Assembly: GCA_920105625.2 (NCBI GenBank)
Contig: OV050030.1
Coordinates: 317,816,789-317,880,788, forward strand
Length of the DNA: 64,000 bases
Direction: 5' to 3'
From: Clusia tigrina
Lineage: Eukaryota > Arthropoda > Insecta > Diptera > Clusiidae
This document shows, in pieces, positions 33,540 through 45,199 of the stretch. A program made the position numbers and the translations under genes. Under the pieces are notes generated by a model. It was not told the DNA's origin and ran no database searches. It saw only the letters and a program-made list of their open reading frames with translations. Each line of letters begins with the position of its first letter. Within the stretch, counting starts at the first letter, position 1.

Positions 33540-35323
33540 TTATTGTTATGTATATATTTTTTAAACCTTCCTGTAAGTTCTGCAGGGGTAATTCACTTCA
33601 ATCTTCTTGTAGTTGCACCCTCCGTGTCTGCTGCACTACGAAGATCCAGGCCTCTCAGTCGTTGTATATGTTTGGTGCTGCATTTTGTGATTGTGTCACG
33701 GTGTATAACCTCGTTCGGGATATACCATTCAGCATTTGTAATTGTTCGTAGTATTCTTGACTGCATTCGTTGTATAAAATTTAAGTTTGATATGCTAGCT
33801 GTGCCCCATATCTCGATTCCATATTTCCAGATAGGCGCTATTATTATCTTGTATATTATTAGTTTGTTGTAGAGAGATATTCTAGATGCTCGTCCAAGTA
33901 GCCAGCTTAACTGTCGGTACTAATTTTTTGCATCGTTTCGCTTGTTAATTATGTGCTGCTTCCAAGTCGATTTTTCGTCTATGGTTATTCCAAGATATTT
34001 TGCAGCAGAGTGAGTTTTTATTTTTTTGCTTTTTATAGCAAGTATTTTGTCGATTTTCTGTTTGTATATACAACTTGTACAGTTTTGTCTTTATTTATCT
34101 CTATTCCCCATAAGTCACACCATGCTACTACATTGTCTAATATATGTTGGATTGTATTTGTTGCCTTTTTTTCGTCATTGTGTGATGCCATTAAAACTGT
34201 GTCGTCTGCGAATGTTGCTATCATCGCATTGCTTTTCGTTGGAATTGGTACATCTGCTGTCAATATTAAGTATAGTAGAGGTCCTAATATGCTGCCTTGT
34301 GGTACTCCAGCTGTCATTGGTAGGAAGTCTGAGTAATTCTCGTCATATTTTATGTAGAATTGTCGTTCGCTTATATATAACTCTTTAAAATGTCATAATA
34401 ATTTTGTGGAAATATTCGCTTAAGTCTATATAGAAGTCTTTTGTGCCACACCTTGTCGAATGCTTTTGCAATGTCCAAGTATACAGCTACGCAGTACTTT
34501 TTGTTGTCTATACTTTCAAGGATTTTGTTTACAACCTTGTGGACCTATTGCACAGTAGAGTGTTGTCTTCTAAATCCAGACTGATGGCTGGGTATTAAAT
34601 TTTTTGTTGTTAAGATTGGCTCTAATCTGTCCTGTAGTATCCTTTCAAATACTTTCGATAGTATTGGCAATAGTCTGATAGGTCGGTAAGAAGTTGGTTT
34701 GGTGGCATCTTTTCCTGGCTTGCTGATGGCTGTTATCTGTGCAACTTTCCTTAAGCGAGAGAAATACTTAGTTTCTAGTTAAATATATTTCGGATATATA
34801 TTATAGCTATATCAGGCATTTCTTTTAGCATTTTCCCGCTTATCAGTTCATATCCTGGCGCCTTTTTGTCATTTAATTTTTTAATTTTGTTTTTCATTTC
34901 TGCCACTGACGTCTTTTTTGTTTTGGATTGCGGAATATTTATTACATTGTCAAGATGAGTGGTTTTCATTGTCCATTTCGTTGTAAATATTTCAAGGAAA
35001 TGTTTTTCCAGTGTGTTGGCTTTGTCTTTACTTGTTTTCGCCCATGTACCGGTTTGTGTTTTGATAGGAGGTTTGTGTATTATTGCACCAGTGAGTTTTT
35101 TCGTAGCCTTCCAAAGAGAGTAATTTGTTGATGTGGTCGTTCCCAAGCTCAGCATATGTTTTTCTACTTCCTTTTCTCTGTTTTGCTGAAGGAATATTTT
35201 TAATTCATTTGTTGCCTTGTTTAGGTTGTGTTTATCTTCCGGATTCCTAGTGATTTGCCATGTTTTCCGGAGCTTCCTTTTCCATTTAATTTTTCCCTTG
35301 ATGAACGCTGGGGTAGTGTCCAT
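33540..35323 (-). pseudogene. Reverse transcriptase of J2
   Basis: Piece 35323-34775 starts in the linker (KGKIKWKRKLRKTWQITRN) and reaches KKLNDKKAPGYELISGKMLK. Further blocks lie in other frames: TSYRPIRLLPILSKVFERIL-like (about 34680), a YLDIAKAFDKV-like block (about 34470), TAGVPQGSILGPLLYLILTA (34317) and IATFADDTVLMASHNDEKKA (catalytic FADD). The thumb and C-terminus run to about 33540. Stops and shifts occur throughout. Confidence 0.88.
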
Positions 35324-35405
35324 ATTTGCTAACGTTAGCTTTGGTGTTATAGCTGTGATTGCTTCGATGACGCTATCATTGAATTATGCGATTGCGGAAT
35401 CGATT

Positions 35406-36184
35406 TCATTTTTTGTTTTTAATCGTATATCTATTTTTAGTTGTTTTTCCCAGTGCTAGACGAAAATTATTCCAGTCTGTTTTATTGTTATAAATGCCTG
35501 AGAAAAGTCTTGTCTCTATGAATCCTAGTAATGTCATTAGGATTGGGGAGTGGTCTGAGGATAATTCTAAACATGATTTATTAGTCAGCTGTTTTAGAAG
35601 AATATTTTTTGTGATGCTGAAGTCTATTAAATCTTGTTGTTTTTTTGTATCTGTTGGTTCACCAGTGCTAATGAATCGACCACTACTATATAGTATAGCT
35701 TTAAGTAACTCGCGTCCTTTTGCGTTTGTCAACCTTGATCCCCCTAAAACATTTTTAGCGTAATTATCACCTCCAGCTAAATAGCGATTCCCCAGTTTTT
35801 TTTAAATAGTCTAGATATTGTTCTTTTGTGCTGTTATATTTTTGTGGACAATATACAGCAGATACTACGATTTGTCCTTTCGAGTCTTTTAGTGCCATTG
35901 TGGTTGATTGAACGTTTTCTTTTTTATATGCGTCAAGTTCAATGTAATTCATATTTTTTTTTTATAATGATCGCCGTTCCACCGTCAGATTTGTTGTCAG
36001 GATGATTTGTGTAATGGATGTCAAAGTTAGGGAATTTAACATACGTTTTGTCTGTAGCATGTGTTTCTGAGTTTAACATCACATCTATTGAATTATTTAT
36101 TAGTAAAGTCTTTAGTTCTAGTTCGTGGCACGACAGTTCATTTGCATTCCATATTGCCAAATTTATTTTATTTACTGCGTTCAT
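35406..36184 (-). pseudogene. Endonuclease of J2
   Basis: Starts at an ATG at 36184 with NKINLAIWNANELSCHELEL, then DVMLNSETHATDKTYVKFPN (catalytic Glu) and HPDNKSDGGTAIIIKKK. A shift leads to SKGQIVVSAVYCPQKYNSTK (35952-35767). A third piece (35732-35406) holds IDFSITKNILLKQLTNKSCL and ELSSDHSPILMTLLG (SDH). The GDYNAK block spans the break near 35765. Confidence 0.88.
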
Positions 36185-36394
36185 CTATTTTGCATACAAG
36201 CATAGTTACTATGTTCATCATACTGGTCATTTGATTTATTAGTTGTTTCATCATTGTTTTTAATTCGGATAGATCGTCATTGTTTGATATTATTTCATAT
36301 GTGCCGTTGCTTTTTATTTGATTTGGCTCCTGTGATATTGTTTCCATTTGTGCAGTTTGAGCGTATGAAATACCAGAGATGATTTCCGGGCCAT

Positions 36395-36909
36395 TTATTT
36401 TTGTATTGTGATTGTTTTGGATTGTTTCAATATTGATTTTTTCACTTGTTTCTTTCTTGCGAAGTATAGGGTATCTCTGGACTTGTAGAGTTTATATATC
36501 GCACATCCTCTGTAGTTTCCCGTGTGGTTTTCACCGCAATGTACGCATTTAATATTTACTCTATCAGCGTCGATTTTAATTGTGCACATGTTTGTCTTGT
36601 GTTTTCCAGCACGTCGTTTTTTGTGTGGCCGTACTTTTGGCAATTGAAAATAGATAAAGTGGTTGTTTTATTTTGGTACCATTAGCTATTTGGATGTTAT
36701 GAATATTTATCACTTCATGGCCTAGTTCGACTAATTCGTTTTTAATGTCTTCTGTTTCGGTTGAATGGTGCATATTTCGTAATACCACTCTAAAGCCTCG
36801 CTCATCTTTTGGTCGAAATGTGTAATACTTTGTCCCTTTTTACTTTAATAATTCAATTACTTTTGTGTAGTGTGTGGATTCTGTGGATATAAACTTAATT
36901 AAAGATTAA
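36395..36909 (-). pseudogene. ORF1 (Gag) of J2, partial
   Basis: Readable text begins with KFISTESTHYTKVIELLK (about 36900), then YYTFRPKDERGFRVVLRNMH and NELVELGHEVINIHNIQIAN, the pre-zinc-knuckle domain. The knuckle region is rearranged: CTIKIDADRVNIKCVHCGEN and HTGNYRGCAIYK (36643-36395) keep only the last CCHC unit clearly. One in-frame stop (about 36842) and several shifts. Confidence 0.78.
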
Positions 36910-36917
36910 AACTAAAT

Positions 36918-37037
36918 AATAATAATAAAATATAACAAAAAAGGATAAAAAATAAAATATCTCACAATATTTATGTAACCCACAGATAATAATAAAATGT
37001 AACAAAAAGAATAAATAATAAAATATATCACAATATT
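36918..37037. repeat. Two AT-rich direct repeats, about 54 bp each
   Basis: Unit 1 (36918-36971) and unit 2 (36985-37037) both run from AATAATAAAAT through AACAAAAA to CACAATATT with a few differences. They are separated by about 13 bp and lie at the 5' flank of J2. Confidence 0.6.
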
Positions 37038-37610
37038 AAAATACATTTATAACACAGAAATTATTAATACATTATAATTTTATTTAATATAAAAATTATT
37101 TACATATATTCGCACATGTATGTACATTTAGTATGCTACACTGCATATAGTAATGATAAAGGAAGTGACTATAATAAGTTAGAATTGTTTTGTTGGGGTC
37201 TCGAAAAAACTGTTAATTATAGTAGAATGGTTTTATTACAATAATTTATTAAGAGCAAACACATTGCAATCGCAAAAAAATTCCAAGACATACAAAATTC
37301 CAATAAATGCAATACAATATTTAGATAATAACCTACATAAATAAAGATAAGACAAATAAAAGAATGTGTACCGAAATTTAACAGGGCATGCCTTTAGATT
37401 AATTTACAAGTGTTGAATACAGAAAATGTTTGGTCTGAAATTTGGCTGCTTTGATTCTCTGTTATGGAACTTCAACGCGAAATATATTCTGACCTTAATG
37501 AAAAAATCTAACAGAACGATTGTTGCAATTAATACAACGAATATATGGTTCAGTATCCCTCATCTAGTCATAAAGAAATTGGCTTAATCCAAATTTAGTC
37601 CTTCATCACT
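37038..37610. other. AT-rich interval, no gene seen
   Basis: Over 500 bp of AT-rich DNA without motifs. Part of 37400-37610 may be the 3' UTR of the P-like element that follows on the minus strand. Confidence 0.35.
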
Positions 37611-38390
37611 TTAGTCTTTGTACTGCTTTTCCAACGTGAACAAATAGTTCTCGGAAACTGCTTCATCTTCGAAAGATGGTAGAGGCAGTGAGAATTTATG
37701 TTGTTTATAAAACTTTAAATATAACCAACCGCATACATAAATAATATAATTACTTTTGAGAAAATTTGATTCATCAATATCTGCTTCGATTTCTGTACTT
37801 CTAAGCATCGTATTGACCGATGTCTGCAAAGCCGCATCGTTCACCCAAGATATATCCTGTACTAAAGAATCATCAAGGACACATTCAAGAACATTAGTAG
37901 GTGCATTCTCATAATCTTCGATGAGCTCACAATTTCCCTTACGAACTAAGTTAACATATTGCAAGCCCCAAAGCCTTTGCAAATTTTTGGCCAATATGAC
38001 AGCAGAAATCCTTGGCGAATTGCCTCCACCCTCTCTAATCTGTCCAAAAAAGTGTTCCAGTTTGTCCAATTGTCTTGACGAAAATTTCTTGTCATAATGT
38101 GTGAGAAACCCTTTTCTGACAATTTATGCCATAAGCGTCTTAAGCTGCAATTAAATTATCAGCCACCCTTTTATGAAATTAAATGGTTTTGTAATGTCCT
38201 TGCCCTCAAAGTTCCTTATAATAATACCTTTAAAAATATATTCAGACTTTTCTAATAAAGCTGTCCGAAATTTTGACCCTACAATTCTTATGGTGTTTCG
38301 GACGCATATTAATAAAAAATATATGTGACCTACCTCAATTTTAACTATACGATGTTTGGAAATTTGTAGCAGACATAAAATCCAACACAT
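37611..38390 (-). pseudogene. P-element-like (P/THAP9 superfamily) transposase C-terminal region
   Basis: Minus strand. The reading RQLDKLEHFFGQIREGGGNS fits the 'xDxLExFFxxIRxxGGxNxxP' block of P-element and THAP9 transposases (Tnp_P_element_C). It is followed by ILAKNLQRLWGLQYVNLVRK and, near the end, YIIYVCGWLYLKFYKQHKF, like the 'YVAGY' segment of that domain. Upstream (38390-38151) a second frame gives IFKGIIIRNFEGKDITKPFN. A frameshift near 38085 separates them. The THAP domain and catalytic half are not found; G1 starts at 39076 and may have removed them. Confidence 0.55.
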
Positions 38391-39075
38391 TCAATGGCGC
38401 TCTTCCTCGTATGCGGCATTACTGTAATAATTTGAAAATGAAAGATATTAATTGATAAATATAAAATATACGAGAATATCAATATTTTAAAAAATTACTT
38501 TTATTGTATATCCAAGCTCCTTCAAAGAAGAATTTTTCCATTCAATAAATGAGATGTGGTGAAATATTGAACAATCGTCTTGTAACTCACCATGACGGAA
38601 AAAATTTCAAATTCTTGCATTAAGTGGTTTTCAACATGAATATTAAGAATGGTTTTACATTATTTATACTGCAAGGTTCTTGCCAGCACCTTAAACCAAA
38701 ATAAAAATCGACTATTATTGTTATTTCTAATAGTTTATTAAATAAGAAAATACGAAAAATATACTTAAAACTAAGCTACTATAGGCTTTCGGCCTAAAGT
38801 TGCGATTTAACTTAAATTTGATATATCATGTCACATAATTTTAAGATGTTCATAACAATGTGCATGTTTTTTTGTGAAATTAGAGAGTAAGTCAGATACC
38901 GCATAGATTCTCCAAAGGTTGAGACGCATAACTGCATATTTCTTCTATCCTGGAAACTACGTCCCAATCTTAATCGCGTCAATTTTGTATATATATGTTC
39001 CATGCTCTCTTTGGCGAATATTGTTCGTTTGCCCTCTTTGTAATACAACAAAAAAAAAAAAAAACTTTAATATAT
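38391..39075. other. Interval between the P-like remnant and G1
   Basis: On the minus strand there is a possible 3' splice site (TTATTACAG ending near 38420, in sense) and a short 79-codon frame (39051-38812) with no family resemblance. These could be parts of the P-like gene, but I have no motif to prove it. Confidence 0.3.
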
Positions 39076-39671
39076 TGAAACGTGATTTCATACTGAAACA
39101 TGATTGCATACTTTTAGGATCCATTCTAAACTTTGAGAATGAGTGCACCACCCTATGTGTTTATTAGTCAAGACACGATCTATTCGAATAAAAGCTTCTT
39201 TCGTTGTAGAGGTAGTGGTGTAAAGAATGTGCTCGAAAATGAAAACTGCCTTCGAGGTGAATAAAAGTTTCTAGAAAAATCTAGAGACTTCTTGAATAGC
39301 GTAGAATTTTCTACTTCAACCATTCGAAACCTATCAAAACCACAAGACTGTTCAAAGTCGAGGACAGTCGAACAGAAATCGTAACAGTGTGTACATCGTA
39401 CATCGAAGTAGTAGTGTTTGTAATTTTGTGAAGTGATGATTATTAAATGAATTGTGAAATAAAGTGCAAATTGTAATAAAGTAAACTTTAAGCCTAATAT
39501 TAAGTGTATAAATGGCAATTATTAAATAAAGTTAGTTATTTTAATTTAACCAGCGATTGTTTGATTACTACACGATCCAGTGGGACGAGTCCGAGAATTG
39601 AGAGTTAGAGTAAATTGTCTGGAGGGCAATTTCGTAATCGACTATATTGTCAAGAGGGTAATTTCGTAACA
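39076..39671 (+). repeat. 5' LTR of G1
   Basis: Starts TGAAACGTGA and ends TTTCGTAACA, matching in order the 606-bp LTR of G2 with many substitutions and small indels. A tandem 'GGGCAATTTCGTAA' motif near the 3' end corresponds to the 32-bp duplication in the G2 LTR. The degraded primer site (TTAGTGTCAGAAGTGGG) follows two bases later. Confidence 0.88.
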
Positions 39672-39714
39672 ATTAGTGTCAGAAGTGGGATTGTGTATTA
39701 GTAATAAACAATAG

Positions 39715-40620
39715 TTAAATTTGAAAAAACTGAGATTGGATCAGTTCAAGAAGGAGTTTGAGCTCTTATATTTGCAAACACACGGACATAAAGCGGAGCT
39801 GCAGGTCCGATTAAGAAGCGCTTTAGAGGAGCAGGTTATAGACGTCGATGATCATGAATTCCAATGTGAAGAGCCAACGACATCTCGACACGAAGAAACA
39901 CTGCAAGAAACTAACACGGGTAACTTTGACATGAGCGCACTCATCGGGATAATAGAATCCTTCAAACAGGATATGCAGCAGCAACTACAACAAAATTCTC
40001 AAGCTGTTAAAGATAATGTCAAAGAATAGTTGGAACAGCAGCTACAGGATAGCGATGACAAGTTACTGCAGCGGTTAGAGCAGAGTGAACACGACTTGCT
40101 CTACTAGCGGAACGAAACTCACAGCGGATGACAGAAATTTTCGAGATGGTAGACAGGAAGGTTTGTGAAATTGAGACAGGAATCGTTCGAAAAATCTGTA
40201 GAACAAAAATTCATTGCACACGAGGAAAAGCAAAACGAATTTAAGCAACAAATAGAACAAAGAATTCACCTACTACAGGAAGGTGCATTGCCTGTGCCAG
40301 CTTTATCCTCAATAAAGCTGAAGCCTCCGATCTATGATCGAACCATGACATTTAGCGTCTTCAGAATGCAGTTTGAGACTACCGCTAGCACAAATGGTTG
40401 GAGTGCTCGCGAAAAAGTGGCATCATTAACCGTTTCGTTGAAGGGTGCTGCTGCTGATGTACTTCAAACTATCTCAAAAAGTGAGCCAAACTGTTATGAA
40501 AGCTTGATGAATGCTGTTCAGCGAAAGTATGGCAGTGAACATCGCAAGCAGATATACCAAGTAGAGATACGAACATGGGTACAGAAGAGTGGCGAGTCTC
40601 TACTTTGCACTGGATGACAT
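39715..40620 (+). pseudogene. SAP-domain Gag of G1
   Basis: Aligns with the intact G2 Gag: KLRLDQFKKEFELLYLQTHG and HKAELQVRLRSALEEQ form a SAP-like motif, followed by EEPTTSRHEETLQETNTGNF. The start codon is ATA at the position of G2's ATG. A TAG at 40027-40029 and a shift near 40150 break it; the second piece (40165-40617) reads KLRQESFEKSVEQKFIAHEE and FSVFRMQFETTASTNGWSAR, the capsid domain. Confidence 0.82.
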
Positions 40621-41336
40621 CATAATTGGAAAAAACATCGTAGAAGAACAGCAGAACAGAATAGTGCCAGTCAGAGTGGTCATTTTTGCAAATACCGCTA
40701 GAACCATAGAGAAAGGACAAGTAATTGGAAATTGCCAGGCAATGTCGACAATTGTAAACTGTGAGAGAACGCAAATTAAGATAACTGCTGATAAAAATGT
40801 ATTTGACGATCTGACGACAGAATGGAGTAAAGACTTATCCATAGAGGAAGTGTAAAAACGAAGGCAGAACAAATATGGTGAAACATACAATCGACACTGG
40901 TGACGCCAAACCCATTCGTCAAGCATCAAGAAGAATACCTCTGGTAAAGAGTGAAGTGGTGAATGTGCTGCTGAAGGAAATGCATCAGAACAAAGTCATT
41001 GAGCCATCCAGAAAGGACTTCGAAGACCACTTGAAGAATTTGGAAGAAGTATTGATGCGATTAGGAGCTTCAGGGTTGAAGCTGAGCGCAAAGAAATGCT
41101 CGTTCTTCAAGAAAGAAGTCAAGTACCTTCGAGATAATGTCGCACCTGAAGGAGTACACACAGATCCAGATAAAATAGACTCAGTAAGGGACTGGCCAAG
41201 ACCAACTAGTTTGCATGAGCTACGGAGCTTCTTGGGTCTTTGCATCTATTACAGACGCTTTGTTCCAAGCTTCGCAGACGTGGCTGGTAGTCTGCATGCA
41301 TTAACGAGGAAGAATTGTCCTTTTGAGTGGTAAAGC
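40621..41336 (+). pseudogene. Protease-RT remnant of G1 with catalytic core deleted
   Basis: HTIDTGDAKPIRQASRRIPL and LKEMHQNKVIEPS are the usual start of gypsy RT. The next residues, KDFEDHLKNLEEVLMRLGAS, normally lie after the catalytic YLDD block. The whole palm is therefore missing at about 41010. VAPEGVHTDPDKIDSVRDWP and LRSFLGLCIYYRRFVPSFAD follow. Without the palm no polymerase activity is possible. Confidence 0.85.
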
Positions 41337-41838
41337 GAACAGGAGAAGGCATTCAACAAATTGACAGAGCCCGGATCCTTGCGTATTCAATTCCTTGCGA
41401 AAAATTTATTTTGGACACAGATGCAAGTGGCTTAGGGATTGGAGGTATCCTGCCGCATGTTATTGACGGAATGAAAGAGTAATAGCCTTCTTCAGCATGA
41501 TCTTATCAAAGCCTGAGCGAAATTACTGCGTAACACGGAGAGAAGTTTTGGCGGTTATGCAGTGCTTGAAGCACTTTAACCAGTACTTTTATGGACAACA
41601 ATTCTTGTTGAGAACGAAAAATTCCGAAGGTCAGGTTGCGAGATGGATTGAGAGACTCCAAAGCTACGGTTTCACAATAGAACATCGCAGAGGAAGAATC
41701 CACGGGAATGCTGATGCATTATCACGACGTCCTTGCAATGTGGAATGTAAGCACTATTCTAAAGCTGAAGGGCTTAATGGCTGTTTTACCAGAAGAAGAA
41801 TGGACAGCAGAGAAGATAAAAGAAGAACAACGAAATGA
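41337..41838 (+). pseudogene. RNase H region of G1, shifted and partly deleted
   Basis: A shifted start with ILDTDASGLGIGG-like text lies near 41400. The open frame at 41497-41838 reads CVTRREVLAVMQCLKHFNQY, FLLRTKNSEGQVARWIERLQ and IEHRRGRIHGNADALSRRPC. Part of the 'TDHxAL' block is missing between FLLRT and the EGQVARW block. Confidence 0.82.
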
Positions 41839-41868
41839 CCCAGCATTGGCAAAAATCGTGTAGTAAGA

Positions 41869-42990
41869 ATGAAGGAAAGCGACCAGATTGGAAGTACCAT
41901 AACTAAAGCACATTTGGCTCAATGGAATAACTTAAAGTTGCAAGATGGATGCCTATTCCATCTGTGGGAGAGCGAAGATGGAAAAACCACGAAGAACTTG
42001 ATTGTGGTACCCAATAGTGGGCCAAGCGGAATAATTTGGGATTACAAAAACACTCGAGAAAATTAAAACACGATTTTATTGGGTTGGTTGCCAGCAATCG
42101 TTAATTGACTGGATTAGTGCTTATGAAAAGTGTACAGATGCCAAGGGATCGAGCCGTCGCAGTTAGGGGAAAATGCATTTATACAACGTGGGAGTAACTT
42201 TTGACCGTATTGGAATGGACAGTGCAGGTCCGTTTCGAATTACTGATTCCTGAAACAAATATGTTCTCGTCATAATCGACTATTTTAGAAAATGGCCAGA
42301 AGTATATCCCTTCACCGAACAAGAAGCTAAGACCGTTGCAGATGCATTTATCAATATTTGGGTCTGCAGATTCATTTCGAGTCAACGATATTCAGGGAAA
42401 TTAATGAATTGATGAGCATACGCAAAACTCGCCCAACCCCTTTCCACCCGCAATCCGATGGAATGGTAGAAAGATTTAATCGTACGCTTGAGGAACACTT
42501 ACGGAAAGTCGTGGACAGAAATCGGAAAGACTGGGACCAACACATACCCCTGTTCCTAATGGCATACCGATCGGCAACTCACGATACAACGTCTCCAACA
42601 CCAGCTACGGCTATTTTCAGTTGTGATATAAGATTACCTGCAGATCTGAAATTCGCTGCCTACTCATCTATGGAAGCTTCATATAGCAGTTATGTAGATG
42701 AAAACGAAGACAGTTGATTGAAATTCATGGAAACATCAGAAAGCGCACACAGCTGATGATTGATAAAATGAAAGTCAGATATGATGTACGAGCAAACTCC
42801 AAGGGATTTCAGGAAGGACAGCTAGTTAAGCTTCATAATCCGCAAAGAAAAAAGGGATTATCCCAAAAACTGCAAACACATTGGGAAGGTCCTTCCAAGG
42901 TGATAAAGCGGATCAACGATGTAGTATACCACATCTAGTTGACCAGAAATGTCAGGAGCAAAATGAAAGTCGTTCATTTGGAGAGGCTAT
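41869..42990 (+). pseudogene. Integrase of G1
   Basis: Zinc-binding domain degraded (41869-42110). The core includes FDRIGMDSAGPF-type text (about 42215), a KYVLVIIDYFRKWPEVY-type segment (about 42255), and RKTRPTPFHPQSDGMVERFN with the catalytic Glu, then RTLEEHLRKVVDRNRKDWDQ (42358-42717). The C-terminal domain reads GFQEGQLVKLHNPQRKKGLS and HWEGPSKVIKRINDVVYHI (42714-42938). Broken by stops and shifts. Confidence 0.85.
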
Positions 42991-43030
42991 CTCTTATAAA
43001 GGTTGCAGTACTATCTTAGTTCGGAACGAA

Positions 43031-43327
43031 TAAAATTTATAAATATGAGAAAAAAGCGCACTTGTTTTCTCTTTAACATTGAAAAAGAAATATTAAAATG
43101 GGTCGATTACAATAAGTTCTTGCAATTTTTAGAATCAGCGCGCCAAAACACTTTAGAAAAAATTATAATTTTCCTTGTAGCAACAACTTTTTTCCATTTT
43201 GTAGAGTAGAGTCATTATAGCACCGATTGCATTTGATAACTTTAGTATACTTAACCACCAATTTTTTATATGGCCAACTAATTGGGATAAACAAATTGAT
43301 TCAATTTATATTCAAATTTTATTTTTT
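43031..43327. other. Short AT-rich interval
   Basis: Sequence between the truncated end of G1 and repeat R copy d. No motif seen. Confidence 0.4.
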
Positions 43328-44030
43328 ATATACTTGAGCTTTAAAAAGCTAAAAAGGGTATACTAAGTTAATGCGGTGACCGATTTTTCAACTAACAGAA
43401 TGAGGCGTGAGAGGTATGGACATATATATACAAATATTATCAGAATCACTTTCTGAGCAATTTTAATTTTGTCCGCCTGTCTGTCCATTTGTGGACACTT
43501 TTTTCCAGACCGTTATAGATATCTTAATTAAACTTTGCAAGAGTATAGTCAGGACAAGGTACCCCACTTAATATTACCCTACCTATTCTTCTAATGATGA
43601 TATATGATAGCAGTAGTGTATATATTAGTTCCATATTAGCACATTAATAATATTGCAACGCCCACTATTAACCAATATTCATTTTTGGAGCCCTATTCAA
43701 GATTCAACAACGAAACTTCATACAAAAGTTTCGAGTGCTAGTCTAAAACACAAAATAAAAAGTGGGCGGTACATTTCGAGAGCAACACTCTCTATTTATA
43801 CATTTTTAAGACCTTTGCCAAATTTTTGGATAAAATTGAATTAGTATATTTCCCTGCAAAGTCATTCTCAAGAATTGAGGACGAGCAGATAAAGGCCACG
43901 GCTCTATTAAAATCAATTCTGCGTACTTTACCGAAAATTACCGCAAATATGCTCCTAATGTTGATTTATAAATAAAACATATCCATTGCTTAACTCTCAC
44001 GCATAGGGAAAGAGTATTTCGGCGACTTTA
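43328..44030 (+). repeat. Dispersed repeat R, copy d
   Basis: Has the head palindrome (43328-43362), AGGTATGGACATATATATAC and the CACTTTCTGAGCAATTT block. It ends with CCATTGCTTAACTCTCACGC near 44010. At about 700 bp it lacks most of the duplicated middle part. Both ends correspond to the ends of the 1492-bp copy, so this is an internally deleted but end-complete copy. Confidence 0.78.
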
Positions 44031-44089
44031 TTCATTTTTTCATGTTTGACTATTGGTATATTAAGATGGTTGGATGTTGGATGCCTAGA

Positions 44090-44620
44090 CTAGATTTTTT
44101 TAAAGAAATTATACCGACTTATCAGAAGATAAGCTAAATTCATTTATCTGGGATTCATATTATATATGAGAAATTGTCCTGAAGGGTAGGACAACGGTGG
44201 TACTGGGATATTTAATGGACAGATTAAACAATATGTTTTTCAAGGCTATGCAAAAGACTACATTCAATTCAATGCTATAGGAATTGAATTTTGTGAGGGG
44301 AATATAACTGTAAGCGCGGTCTACTGTCTACTAAGATTGTCAGTGTCTTTATTGACTTTTTTTAAAAATGTTTTCATAGTAGCAGAAGATTTCAATACAA
44401 AACACACCTTTTAGGGTTCACATTCGAATATTCCCAAAGGAACACAATTCTTAGCTGCATTTATAAGTCTAAGCTTAACTTCGTGACTTTGAGCATTCAT
44501 CAAATTCGGAATATACATGATGTTATTGACTTTGGTATAATAAAGGTTATTAAAAGAAACATATCTAGTGCGTTTATACTTCAAGTAGAAATAGTCCATT
44601 CGAAGCTGCCATAGCTTCAT
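44090..44620 (+). pseudogene. Jockey-type endonuclease fragment J4
   Basis: Plus strand, in pieces: GGTGIFNGQIKQYVFQGYAK, DYIQFNAIGIEFCEGNITVS (then AVYC), IVAEDFNTKHTF with a stop at the usual Trp, SNIPKGTQFLAAFISL, and a shifted IDFGIIKG-type block near 44550. The order is that of the Jockey APE domain (GG-AI, ISAVY, GDFNAKH, PKG, DLIDF). No RT follows. It matches none of copies A, B or J2 closely. Confidence 0.65.
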
Positions 44621-45199
44621 TCAAATAACTTTTAACAGTGTGGGCAGCCATTTTGTCAACTCATTTTCTTGACGGGCATAACTGATTTTTAAATTTGAAT
44701 TTCATTTTCCTCGAAAATACTGTAAAATTTTCAAATTGAAAAATAGACCTTCATTGATAATTTTATGTTTAAAGTATAAGTTAACGTAAGATACCCTATT
44801 ATTAATTATTATATCATATGTGACACTTTTATGCGGACATAGCGTCTGGATCAGCAGCATAGCAGATTCCTGTGGAAACGACATGGCATAGTCACATGGG
44901 AGTTTAGCAATAAATCCCTTTTCTAATTAGTTGAATTCTGAATCTAAATGAATAAAAATATGTTTTGCACCAGAAAATATTTTTTTTTAATTCTTAAAAT
45001 CAAAGAAAACTTAACTGGCCCCCGAGCAGGGATCAGCTTGAATAGGAGTCGACCCTACAGACATCGAATGCCCTTTAATAAATCAATGACAGTGTGTGTA
45101 GGAAAATCCTTCTTTAAAAGACTGAGAGTAACAGTGAAGTCGAAAATAAAATAATACTCCACTACTGCGACAATTGGTTAGAAAAAAGCAATCTACAAT
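44621..45199. other. Unassigned AT-rich interval
   Basis: Short frames only. No recognised motif. The right part may be 3' sequence of the Helitron remnant. Confidence 0.35.

Larger units (their letters stand above)
33340..36909 (-). mobile_element. Jockey-clade non-LTR retrotransposon J2, 5'-truncated
   Basis: A minus-strand element with partial ORF1, endonuclease, RT and, in sense, an A/TAAA-rich 3' end (33340-33372). It is a different and more AT-rich family from copies A and B, although the domain order is the same. The 5' end lies near 36909, inside ORF1. Frames are broken repeatedly, so it is dead. Confidence 0.85.
39076..43030 (+). mobile_element. Ty3/gypsy element G1 (same family as G2), 3' LTR missing
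   Basis: A plus-strand element with a 5' LTR (39076-39671), a degraded primer site, SAP-domain gag, and a pol with large internal deletions. The sequence ends after the integrase C-terminus at about 43030 without a polypurine tract or 3' LTR. It is older than G2: its LTR is clearly diverged from G2's and the frames are broken many times. The four bases before the LTR are ATAT, the same target motif as G2. Confidence 0.88.

Noticed and set aside
36918..37037. Direct repeats as a CRISPR array
   Set aside because: Two AT-rich units only, in a eukaryotic transposon context, with no spacers of uniform length.
44411..44620. Minus-strand frame of 69 codons
   Set aside because: Antisense of the Jockey endonuclease fragment J4.
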